From: Pleurodeles waltl
Lineage: Eukaryota; Chordata; Amphibia; Caudata; Salamandridae
Reading direction: 5' to 3'
DNA: 64,000 nt
Assembly: GCF_031143425.1 (NCBI RefSeq)
Contig: NC_090447.1
Span: 30,842,238-30,906,237, forward strand
Shown: positions 22,713 through 32,998 of the stretch, piece by piece
Position numbering within the stretch: position 1 is the stretch's first letter
How the letters are laid out: every line of letters starts with the position of its first letter
Translations under genes and position numbers: made by a program
The notes under the pieces: model-generated
Database searches by the model: none
What the model saw: the letters and a program-made list of their open reading frames with translations, nothing else
What the model was told of the DNA's origin: nothing

Positions 22713-25700
22713 ATGCTCTGCAGCCGGGGGTGGCGTCCTCAAATGCGTATATCACGATGTTCTGTCTCTCTTGCAGGCCACAAGATTCATGCGTTGATTT
22801 ACACTGGTGCTTCCATTAATATACTGGTGCAGTCACTGTTGAAAACTATTCCCATCCAGCCTCAGCTAAAGCCTATCTCAACACAAGTGTATGCATTTGG
22901 GTCGTTGCAACCTTTGCCATTAGCGGGGTTTTCACCACCCCTTTATCTCATGAGGAGAGTTCAGTGCGCACAACAGTGTTCGTGACAAAGACTGGGTCTG
23001 ACATGTTACTATGCTGCGGAACGGTGGAGCAACTCAACCTTATATCGTTTGCTTTCAGTGTGCACTCCTTAATGAGTTTGGACAGCTTTTCGAGGGGACT
23101 GGGTGCCTGAAAGACTGCATGCTACGGTTGCATATTGACAAATCCTTACAGCCGGTAGCACTAAAACACAGCAGGGTGGCATTCCATCTCTGTCCGAATG
23201 TGGAGGAAGAGCTCCGGAAGGTGGAGCAGGCCGACATAATTGAGAAAGTTGATGGTCCCACAACATGGGTTTCGCCCATTGTAATTGCACAGAAACCCAA
23301 CCAGCCAGGAGAGGTGAGGATCTGTGTAGACACGCGCCTGCCATATGACGCTATTAAGCAAGAACTTCATTTAACACGACGGTAGATGACATCGTTGCGG
23401 AGGTTGCAGGATCACAATGGTTCTCGAAAATGGATCTGCGGGCTGAATATCATCAACTCATGCTAGATCCAGACTCTAGAGGCATAACCAATTTCTCCAC
23501 TCATATGGGTCTTAGAAGGTTCAAATGGCTGAGGTTTGGGATTTCCAGTGCAGCACAAGTGCTTCAGGACACTATTCAAGGGGTGCTTGCTGGTTTGCCC
23601 GGAGTGTTCAATGTAAGTGATGACATTCTTGTGCATGCTCCCACTATAGAATTACATTGCCAACGTCTTCGAGCAACATTACAAAGGCTTCAGGATAATG
23701 GTCTGACGCTTCACAAAGACAAGTGTGCCTTCTTGCAGAACAAAGTGGCATTCTTTGGTTACCATTTCACTGGGGAAGGGGTTATGCCGGACCCTGCCAA
23801 GGTAAAAGACATTCAATCATCAGCTGCCCCCACCAATGTCTCTGGTGTCCGTAGTTACTTGGGCATGATAAACTACTGCAGGCGTTTTATTAAAAACTTA
23901 ACAGCCCTGACAGCCCCTCTTAGGAATTTCATAAAAGCCAATGCGGTGTGGGAGTGAGGACCTGAACAAGAGGGTTCATTCCAAGCCACTAAGTCGGCAT
24001 TGGCAGAGCACATGACACTGGTGTATTTTGATCCCGGTAAGGAGTCAGAGCTCTCTGTTGATGCCAGTCCCACAGGTTTGGGAGAAGTATTGGTGCAAAA
24101 ACAACTGGATGGGGAGTGGGCTCCAGTGGCTTATGCCAGCCGTGCGTTTACAGAGACTGAACAGCAAATTGAAACGGAGGCCACTGCGGTGCATTGGGGC
24201 TGCAGACATTTCCACCTTTACTTATATGGACAGCCCTTCATAGTAACCACTGACCATAAGCCCCTAAAACCACTGTTTAATGGATCCTTTTCCAAACCAA
24301 CGCCTCACATATAAAAGTGGATTCTGCAGTTGCAGGATTATAGTTTTCAAGTGGTCTACAAACCTGGATCTCTTAACCTGGTGGACTACCTATCAAGACA
24401 CGGCCGACCAGCTACGTCTCGAGAGATTGCACATGAAGTAGAGGAGTATGTGAGGTTGGTGGTAGAAAGGTCTCGCCCATTACCCATTTCTATTGATGAG
24501 ATAAAATTGGCCACAGATGGTGATGAGTGTTAACAGCTTGTACTGTCAGCGGTGGAATCTGGAAAGTGGCACCGTGGTCTTCAAACTATGACTCTCAGAA
24601 CGGCAGAGGCTAGGATGATGTTATCCTCGTTACATAAGGTCAGGAATGAGCTGGCCATACCTCCGGAAGGATGTTTATTGAGAGGCCACAGGTTGGTGAT
24701 TCCTGCCTCTTTGCAGAACTCTGTAGTGGAGCTGGCACATTCCTTGCACCAAGGAATAGTAAAGACAAAGTCAAGATTGAGAAGCAAGGTGTGGTTCCCT
24801 GGCCTTGTCGATCAGGTGGAACAAACAGTGCACCATTGTGTAATGTGCCAAGCGGTTGGTCCAACTGAGAGTCCCCCACCGCTCATAACTGAAGTCATAA
24901 ATCCTATCCCGTGGTTTCAGGCCAGAGCTCATTTCGGAAGCTTTCAGACGGTCATCACATGCTGGTAGGGGTGGATGATGTCTCTAAATATCCTGATGTG
25001 GAAATTGTAGAGTCTCTTACTGCATCTCAGATCATTCCTCGTTTTGAAAAGATCATGGCCACCCAAGGTTTGATACAGGAGCTACACGCAGACGATGGAC
25101 CGCCTTTTTCCAGTCAAGAGTTTGCTGAGTACTTGCAAAGTCGAGTAATCCTTCATAAACTATCACTCCTCGTTGGCCTCAGGCTAATGGAGAAGTGGAA
25201 CGCTTCACGAGAACTCTCAACAAGGTGCTGCGGATTGCAGTGGCTGGTGGTCACAATGTGGACTGCGCTGTGTATGCATTTCTGAGGGACTATCGTCTCA
25301 CTCCTCACGCCACCACAGGAGCGACACTTCGCTCTTTATGCATGAATCGTCAGGTTCGAGACACCATTCGTCATGTGCAAGAATCCTCTGAACTTCATGA
25401 TAGAGTCCGGGAGGCAGTGCCTAATAGAGAAAAAACCAATGAAAAGATGTTAAGAAAGCGGAGAGCAAAGGAGCAGGACATTCATGTAGGAGATTTTGTT
25501 CTTGTACACAACCCAAGGAATAGAAGCAACTTTTTGCTGCCTTTTGAGAAAGACCCGTGGGTGGTGAGTGCTAAAAAGGGTACTATGGTAACTGCAAGAA
25601 GGAAGCATGAAATCGTCACAAGGGACATTTCATTTTTCAAGATATTCCGCCTGGATGGTGGTGGAATGGACAAAGAACAGAGCTCTCCATCGGCCAATTT

Positions 25701-25971
25701 GTGTGAAGAAGGAGATGAAGGAAGTGTGGAGTGTGACAATAGCCAATCTACGTCCCAGATCCCTGGGGTGTTGTGTGATGACCCTCTGTCGGCTGAGAGG
25801 AGGGCTGCAGATGTGAAGAGTTCAGACGTTCCCCACAAGGCTGATAGGGGGATACCTGAATCCCTGCCAGTTGGAGTGTCACCTCCTAGGCAAGGTTTGG
25901 AATGTTATAACACGTCCTCCTCCACCAAGATCAACCGGGCTGCAAGGATTTATAGCCGACTGATTACATGA
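22713..25971 (+). pseudogene. pol remnant (PR-RT-RH-IN) of the Ty3/gypsy element
   Basis: The protease motif reads ALIYTGASIN at about 22790-22820, with Tyr where the catalytic Asp of DTGA should be (codon 22800-22802). RT occupies 23011-23957 in two frames, joined near 23385, with WVSPIVIAQKP and catalytic NVSDDILV (about 23611-23630). An in-frame TGA at 23955, TAA at 24312, TAA at 24531 and TAG at 24966 interrupt the RT end, RNase H (SVDASPTGLG, TTDHKPL) and integrase. The integrase zinc domain is visible at about 24735-24850 (HSLHQGIVKTK, HHCVMCQ). The catalytic core spans two further frames (ADDGPPFSS at about 25090; an E-containing ERF block at 25195) and the first core Asp position reads His (AHFGSF). 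The C-terminal domain runs to 25971. Confidence 0.85.
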
Positions 25972-26063
25972 GAGGTTATTTCTTTCACATATTACCTGTT
26001 GGGACCCTGTGTTATAGTTGTAATTTCTATATATATGTTTTATGTTTATTTTGGGTAATGGAA

Positions 26064-26284
26064 TGTTATGTTTGTCGTTCGTTAGTGCAGGGAGATTCTA
26101 TCAGTCTCCCCTGCACAGTAACAAAATACTGGTAGTGCCCAGTGACGTTAACCGAGGTCAATAAAAGGGCCAGGGGCTTGCTCCTGGTGCGCAGTAACTC
26201 ACAAGTGTGTGTTCCTTTATTAACATTGCTTCACAAACGTTGTATGATTAGGCCTCACTGCGAGGCTTTCCAATAAGCACAGCA
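26064..26284 (+). repeat. 3' LTR of the Ty3/gypsy element
   Basis: It starts TGTTATGTTTGTCGTTCG and ends AATAAGCACAGCA. It is shorter than the 5' copy through small deletions, and about a tenth of the positions differ by eye. The upstream text is weakly purine-rich (GGGTAATGGAA), so the polypurine tract is poorly preserved. Confidence 0.85.
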
Positions 26285-27590
26285 GTTGTGGAGCAATCCA
26301 AACTGAACAAAAGTGTCATTTAAGATGCTTCTGGTGATGTCATGTGTGACGACATGAGTGAGGTCTGTGAGTGATGTGGTCACTGAGTCCCTTTGAAGGG
26401 GTGACGTCACTGCAGTGACTGATGGGAGCCCCGGCACATTGTAGGGCAGCAGGTGGACACGGGAAGGCGTTTCTGGAGATAGCGGAGGGGGGGATGAATG
26501 GAGGGCGGACAGACAGATGGACGTGGGGCGGTGGGAGGCAAGGAAGCCAGGAAATTGAAGAGAAAGACGGACATGACAAGAGGAGTCTGATGGATGGTTT
26601 GTAATTATCTTCATATAAAACACAGAAACGCCGGTTCTGTATGTAGCTTGCAATAACAAATAATTTCATCAGATTGTTTAACTTGTGACGGTGCAGGGTC
26701 TAGGCGGGGGGGGGGGGGCAGCATTATCTAAGATTTTAGGGAAACGGACTTGGAAAGAGCGATATATCAGACCCCCCTCCGCGTTGCCCCCTCTGTGACC
26801 CCTCGACTCCCCCTTTCCTATCAGTAGCCATCATCCTCCTGGCAGACCCGCCGAACCCCCACATTAATGCAAGTCCCCACCGTTGTACGTGTCTGCGCCC
26901 TTTGGCATCCCGCACCCTCCCCTATAATGTGGGGAGTCCCCGAGGCTGTCACTGGGGGGTTCAGGGAGATGTCACTTCCCCCTGGCCGGAGACACCTCCA
27001 GTTCCTGCCTCCAGCCCCTCTGTCTCCTCTGACAGGCCTGCCTTCCCCTCTAACAGGGCGCCCCATAAATCTCCCTCCTTCCCTCCCCAAGGTCACGGGC
27101 GCTGCTTCCAGACTGGAAAACGTGGCCTGATGCTGTGGGAGAATGTCTAACACGGGCAGCCATGCCAACAGGGAGGGGCGGCCTGAAAAACACACAAGCC
27201 ACGCGGGAAGGGTGCGCGATAGCGCCTAGAAGGCGCCTTAAACTGAAGGGGCAAAATGTCATCAAACTGCTGCTCCCTCCGCCCCTCAAATCCCTGTTGA
27301 ATATAAGGCTAGGTCATGTACCAATGCACAAGGCCTTCCGGTGCAAAGGAGACCAACATTTTCAAAATCAGTACCCCCCCCCCCCCCCCCCCCCCCAAAG
27401 TATGGCCTCTTTACCAGAGCACAGGAGAAGCCTGAAGCAATGCCTGCTGCCCGGTGGCCAGGGTGGCTCCTGGCAAATAAGGGCGCTAGTGCGGCTCCCG
27501 CCACGGCTGTGGTGTCTTTCTTTGGTGGTCAGTGTCTTTTACACGACAGCGGTGCTTTACTTGTGCCGCCAATGCGGTTCGTCGTTTGCC
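26285..27590. other. GC-rich unannotated stretch with homopolymers
   Basis: It holds a run of 13 G at 26706-26718 and a run of 23 C at 27374-27396. Several overlapping proline- or glycine-rich frames exist on both strands (for example 26821-27195 minus, 27135-27623 plus), as expected from GC-rich sequence without stops. I recognise no domain. This is the part of the window least explained by repeats, but nothing positively marks it as genic. Confidence 0.4.
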
Positions 27591-27599
27591 CATGATCCT

Positions 27600-28145
27600 T
27601 TTCATTTGTGGTTCCTGGCATGACAGTGGTGTTTTACATACGCGGCCCCTGTAGTTTGTGGCATGACCATGGTTCTTTACATACCTGGACAGAGTGGTTC
27701 CTGGCATGACCGTGGTCCTTTACATACCTGGACAGAGTGGTTCCTGGCATTACCGTGTTCTTTACATACCTGGACAGAGTGGTTCCTGGCATTATCGTGT
27801 TCCTTTACATACCTGGACAGAGTGGTTCCTGGCATGACAGTGCTGTTTTACATACGTGGCCCCTGTGGTTTGTGGCATGACCATGGTTCTTTACATACCT
27901 GGACAGAGTGGTTCCTGGCATGACTGTGGTCCTTTACATACCTGGACAGAGTGGTTCCTGGCATGACAGTTCTGTTTTACATACGTGGCCGATGTGGTTT
28001 GTGGCATGACTATGGTCCTTTGCATACCTGGACAGAGTGGTTCCTGCCATGACAGTGCTGTTTTACATATGTGGACTAAGTTGTTTCTGGACTGACTGTG
28101 CTGCTTTACATACGTGGCTAATGTGTGGTGCCTTACGTACCAGTA
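27600..28145. repeat. 43-bp minisatellite, about 12-13 copies
   Basis: Successive ATACCTGGACAGAG starts at 27681, 27724, 27766 and 27809 give a 42-43 bp period. There are two unit types: one has ACCTGGACAGAGTGGTTCCTGGC and the other ACGTGGCC(C/G)(C/A)TGTGGTTTGTGGC. Both carry a GGCATGAC(C/A/T)(G/A)TG and TTTACATAC core. The outer units are more diverged. Because the period is not a multiple of three, the long minus-strand frame over it is chance. Confidence 0.9.
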
Positions 28146-29619
28146 TAATGACGTTTCTTTCATGAATGTGCTACATTAAATAGATTCATTCAATATAAAT
28201 TGAAGCAAAAGGCCTTATAATAAATTAAATGTAAAAATACCTTAATTTACAGCAAACACGGAAAGCCTGAGTTTGTAAATATTTATCCAGACATGTACAT
28301 TTGGGGCTTTATCTAGTACAATTTTATATCTCCTAATTATCTTTCATATGCGTAGCATGTTCAGATCTCTATGAATTTATACCTTTTATGTGTGATTATG
28401 CATCCACTTATTTTATACATTATCCCAACCCCTTTTTAGTACTGTGAACGCCCAAATAATCCTTTCTAGCCCCTCCCTCGTCTATCCATCCTTTATCCGC
28501 TCGATCCAACCAACAGGCGCACGCGGCTGTCACTCCCAATGACAATCTATATGTCCCTCTGCTAGCCACCACAAATTCACCTCTGGGTTCCAGAGTAGCG
28601 TGCTACTCACCGAAAAGTGCTTCAGCACCTCGTCAGGGGTGGTAAGCGCTATGTAAATACAGTTACAATTATGTGGATCTACCGTACAAGCGCTATATAC
28701 ACACCGGGGAAGTGGAGACACAGCCATGGCAGCGTATGCTTTCAATGATGTGGCTGTGAGAGTACTGACCTTGCGGCAGGACCAGCGGCCTAACGGATAG
28801 CTCTGGTGTCTGAGGCCCGGGCTGGGGTAATCTAGCGCCCTGAAGACGCATCATACTCACTGAGTCCCCTCATTTGGTGACCTATCTCCTGACAGAAGTA
28901 AGAACTTGTTGAGCATCTGCAGCCACCCCAAGGACGGGGCATCACCACCCCGGCACACCTGAGGTCCACCCTCCGCAGGCTGCCATGTTTAGATCCATGA
29001 TATGAACAACAAAGGTGGCCCTGGGGCTCCTACCTGGCACCTGCACAGAGATGGTGTCATGCCCTGACATGGAATCCACCGTTGGTGCTTCTCTCCTCTT
29101 AGATGTTTGGGCCACTCTTATTCATTGACGCACACTGTGTAAGATGGGCAGTGACTCCAGTAGAACACAATGGATTGGATTTTAATCAGTATATTTAAAA
29201 CACTGTGGCAAATCCACTCTGTGGCCACATGTGTAATAGGCTGTCCCTGAGAGGTGACCTTTCCCATCCCCCATGTATTCCTGGAGAGGGCGAGCACACT
29301 TGCTGCTCTTGCTTGAGGGTGATGTTTCTACCACAGTTCATTTTGGGTGCCAGTTCTGGAGGTGCACCCCATAAGCGTAAGCATCCTTAGACACTAGGAT
29401 TCACGAAGAATAAAAAATCCTGTAAGAAGGGCAGCAAAGATTGAACCTCAGAGCCAATCATACTGTAGGGAAATAACTGAACAAGGATGTTTTAATTGCA
29501 TGCTGACGACCAACAAAGTATCTATTTCCTTACACTCTGTGCAAGAATAAGCAGGATCTCTCTGGTCACCATCACCAATGTTTAGACCTGGTGAACTGTA
29601 GAAGGCCTAAGCTCCCGAC
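28146..29619. other. Mostly unannotated stretch
   Basis: An AT-rich part (28146-28440) is followed by unique-looking sequence. A possible LINE/SINE tail near 28.6 kb is listed separately. No gene recognised. Confidence 0.4.
28600..28680 (+). mobile_element. Possible LINE or SINE 3' tail
   Basis: GCACCTCGTCAGGGGTGGT followed by AAGCGCTATGTAAATACA resembles the conserved 3' tails of L2-like LINEs and their SINE partners. Too short to assign. Confidence 0.3.
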
Positions 29620-29639
29620 CGACCGTACCCGATGCTCAA

Positions 29640-31495
29640 CTTCAGCACTTAAGATCCTCCCCTGGAAGCTCAAACCAACTTACTCTTAATCAACAAACTT
29701 AAGATCCTTACCCCAGAGTACACAGCAACTCACTCCTGATCAACAAACTTAAGATTCTTACCCGAGAGCACACAGCAACTCACTCCTGATCAACAAACTT
29801 AAGATCCTTTCCTGAGAGTACACAGCAACTCACTCCTGATCAACAAACTTAAGATCCTTTCCTGAGAGTACACAGCAACTCACTCCTGATCAACAAACTT
29901 AAGATCCTTTCCTGAGAGCACACAGCATCTCACCCATGATCAACAAACTTAAGATCCTTACCCGAGAGTACACAGCAACTGACTCCTGATCAACAAACTT
30001 AAGATCCTTACCCGAGAGTACACAGCAACTCACCCATGATCAACAAACTTAAGATCCTTTCCTGAGAGCACACAGCATCTCACCCATGATCAACAAACGT
30101 AAGATCCTCTCCAGGGAGCGCAAACCAACTCACTCCTATCCAGCAAACTTAAGGCCCTCACCAGGAAGAGAAAACCATCCCACTTATGACCAACTAACTT
30201 AAGATCCTTACCTGAGAGCACACAGCAACTCACTCATAATCAACAAACTTAAGATCCTTACCCGAGAGTACACAGCAACTCACTCCTGATCAACAAACTT
30301 AAGATCCTTACCCGAGAGTACACAGCAACTCACTCATGATCAACAAACTTAAGATCCTCCCCTGGCAGCGCAAAGCATCTCACTCATGATCAACAAACTT
30401 AAGATCCTTCCCTGAGAGAACACAGCAACTCACTCATGATCAACAAACTTAAGATCCTTATCTGAGAGCACACAGCAACTCACTCATGATCAACAAACTT
30501 AAGATTCTCACCAGAGAGTGCAAAGCATCTCACTCTTAACCAACAAACTTAAGATCGTCACCAGATAGTACACAGCATCTCACTCATCCTCAACAAATTC
30601 AAGATCCTTACCTGAGAGCACACAGCAACTCACTCATGATCAACAAACTTATGATCCTCACCAGGGAGTGCCACGAATTTCATTATGAACCAACAAACTT
30701 AAGGTCCTCACCAAGGAGTGCAAAGCATCTCACTCATGATTAACAAACTTAACATAGTTACCTGAGAGCACAACCCAACTCACTCATGATCAACAAACTT
30801 AACATAGTTACCTAAGAGCACAAACCAACTCACTTATGATCAACAAACTTAAGACCCTCAAGTGGGAAAGCAAACCAACTAACTTTTGATCAACACACTT
30901 AAGATCCTCATCTGGGAGAGCAAAGCATCTAACTGGGCCTCAACAAACTTAGGGGCAAATTTACAAGCCAAATTGTTTTATGCTAATCTGGCGTTAAGGT
31001 GGCCTTTTCGTCGCACCATATTTAAAAGTGGCGTAAAGCATGCATTGCACCACTTTGTAACCCCTTGCACCACATTAAGCCTGCGCCAGACCTAATGCAT
31101 GCAAGGGAGGCGTTCCCCCATAAAAATGGCTCAGTGAAATTTACAAGCTTTCACTGCACCATTTTTAGTGTCATTTTTAATGGCTGCCTAAGGCGGGCGT
31201 TAAAATGACACTCCCATTGGTTTCAATGGGCCTCCCTTTACTTTGCAGGATTACCGCTATCATTTTTGGCACTAATCCTGCAAAGCACAACAATAGCGTC
31301 AACATTTTTTAGGCTACGGTCCTAACGACTGCCATGGTGCGCTGTATTGTACGTACGGCGCAACCATGGTGCCCTTAGGTGGCGGTAAGGGCCCGCAAGA
31401 AAAATGGTGCCTCAGGCCCGATGCGCCACGTTCTTGTAAATCTGCCCCTTAAGAGCCTCACTGGAAGCACAGACCACCTCATTCATGATCAGACT
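29640..31495. repeat. 50-bp tandem array, about 27 copies, split by a MITE
   Basis: CAACAAACTTAAGATCC recurs at 29691, 29741, 29791 and 29841, giving a 50-bp period. Units read AACTTAAGATCC(T/C)...GAGAG...CACAGCAACTCACTC(C/A)TGATC. The right-hand half is more diverged than the left. The final copy lies beyond the MITE (31449-31495), showing that the MITE landed inside the array. Confidence 0.95.
30952..31448. mobile_element. 497-bp Harbinger-like MITE with TTA target duplication
   Basis: The ends are GGGGCAAATTTACAA and the reverse complement of TTGTAAATCTGCCCC. TTA flanks both sides (30949-30951 and 31449-31451). The neighbouring array units show the empty site as ACTTAAGA, so the TTA was duplicated on insertion; a 3-bp TTA/TAA duplication is the mark of PIF/Harbinger transposition. 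Inside is a run of inverted words (GGCGTTAA, TGCACCA, CATTTTTAGTGTCATTTTTAA). No transposase is encoded. Confidence 0.8.
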
Positions 31496-32993
31496 GCGGA
31501 AGTGTGACAGAGAAGATTCCACTGCTACAACTTCCTCAAGTTAGGGATGAACTTCAAAAAGCTGGTGAAGCTGCATTTACAAGTTTGTGGGCACCTTTTG
31601 TGCAAACATCAGAATCTGTGGACTTTTTTAAACAAAATGTTTGCTATCTGTCAGAAAATCCAAGATAACTCTGGGGATTGTTAACAAACTCTTATTGTGC
31701 AAAGAAACATACTTTTCGGGAATTCTGCAACTTTATGAAACTTTGTACATTTAATTTTATCTGAGGTATATTTCGCATGCACCTCAGGAATCTGCACATC
31801 CGCTGAAATGCCTTATTTGCAAGTAGGCAAGCCCTGGAATTAGCCCCTGGCCGCCGCTACACGTCGAAGTAGAGCTCGCGCCAGATGTGCATTAATAACT
31901 CTCTGAGGCCTGTTGGCGCCGGGCATTAATAACTCTCTGAGGCCTGGTGGGGGATACCGGGCTCCCAGCTGGGCCGCCGATGGCCTGAAGTAGAGGCCAC
32001 GATCGACCGTCCCTCGGGAGCCATATGTACCTGTGTGTAGGAGCGCTGAGTTTCTTCAGGGCATTAATAACTCACAGAGGCCCGATGGTGACTCCGAGGC
32101 TCCAGCTGGGCCCTGGTGTCTTTGATCCGTAATAAGAGCTCACGGCCGGAGGCAAGACTTTTGCTGAAGCACGCCAGCCCTCACCTGAGCTTGAACCCCC
32201 GCAGCAGGGCTTGTAGGGGCTGGGGGGCATCTAGATGGCTGTTTCCCCCAGCCAGTGCTCAGTCAGGCGGCCAGCGGTAAGGGGAGCCCCTTGGATTTGG
32301 AGTTAGAAATACATCTCTTCCCAGATAGTAATTCAAGACTCGATTCCGGTGGCGAGGGGGCTCGAGGCCTGGTAATATAATCAGGTCACCTCAGGGTGGG
32401 GAAGCGAAGGGATCCCCCCCCCCCATGGCATGATGGAGGGCACACACCGCTGAGAGCAAGTGGTTAATGGATGAGACAGTCATTACACACAACAGGTGTG
32501 TGGGAAGAGAGCTCTTAAAGGAGAAGGAGTAAACACCTTAGCGCTTTGACACAGGCCTCAGGGCGCTTCACGGCTCACCCGACCATCCTACAGTCAACCT
32601 AAGTGGTTGTTTGCAAAAATTCATAATCATCTTCCCTCCTATTGTCCTCTTCCAGTTAAGTGTCTAAATACAAACCCCTCCCATACGTGCCAGGGACTCC
32701 CAGCTCATTCATGAGGTCAACTCTGCCCACAACTCGTGATCCACCCGGATCCCTCCGTGCCCGCCACCCCACAATGGCAAGGGAGCCCCTCTTGGGATTG
32801 CTGATGGCCGCAGTTCATTACATTACACCTATAGTGATATCACATGGTACATCAACATTGCATCTAGTGGTCATGAACATGTTCCATGGATGCGCCGTCG
32901 CAACATCACCCTGTTCCTATTCTGTCTGTTTGTCAAACCTGCTCGTGGCCATTATCGAGCACCACGTCCTCGCCAAAATGGCCTTCCTGGTCA
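31496..32993. other. Unannotated stretch with a small internal repeat
   Basis: GCATTAATAACTCTCTGAGG occurs at 31889 and 31923 and, altered, near 32060, around CTGGGCC/CTCCCAGCTGG words. A run of about ten or more C lies near 32415. An open frame starting at 32660 runs into the solo LTR and has no recognisable domain. The stretch could be the terminal part of the DIRS-like element that resumes after the solo LTR, but I cannot show this. Confidence 0.35.
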
Positions 32994-32998
32994 GGTAC

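Larger units (their letters stand above)
21050..26284 (+). mobile_element. Ty3/gypsy LTR retrotransposon, complete length but broken
   Basis: Two related LTRs (21050-21296 and 26064-26284) bracket a 4.8-kb interior with gag, protease, RT, RNase H and integrase in the standard gypsy order. No env frame is present. The coding region is split by at least four in-frame stops and several frame changes, and the LTRs differ by many substitutions and small indels, so it is old. A clean target duplication is not visible at the ends I chose. The clade within Ty3/gypsy is not assigned. Confidence 0.9.

Noticed and set aside
27374..27396. Run of 23 C as a functional element
   Set aside because: Homopolymers of this length are common simple repeats and are also prone to sequencing error.
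26255..27623. Several 100-160 codon frames on both strands in GC-rich DNA
   Set aside because: Frames overlap on opposite strands, are dominated by Pro/Gly/Arg/Ser from base composition, and cross homopolymer runs; no domain visible.
29640..30950. Regularly spaced repeats that could suggest a CRISPR-like array
   Set aside because: Whole 50-bp units are repeated with no unique spacers, and the surrounding DNA is vertebrate-type transposon sequence.
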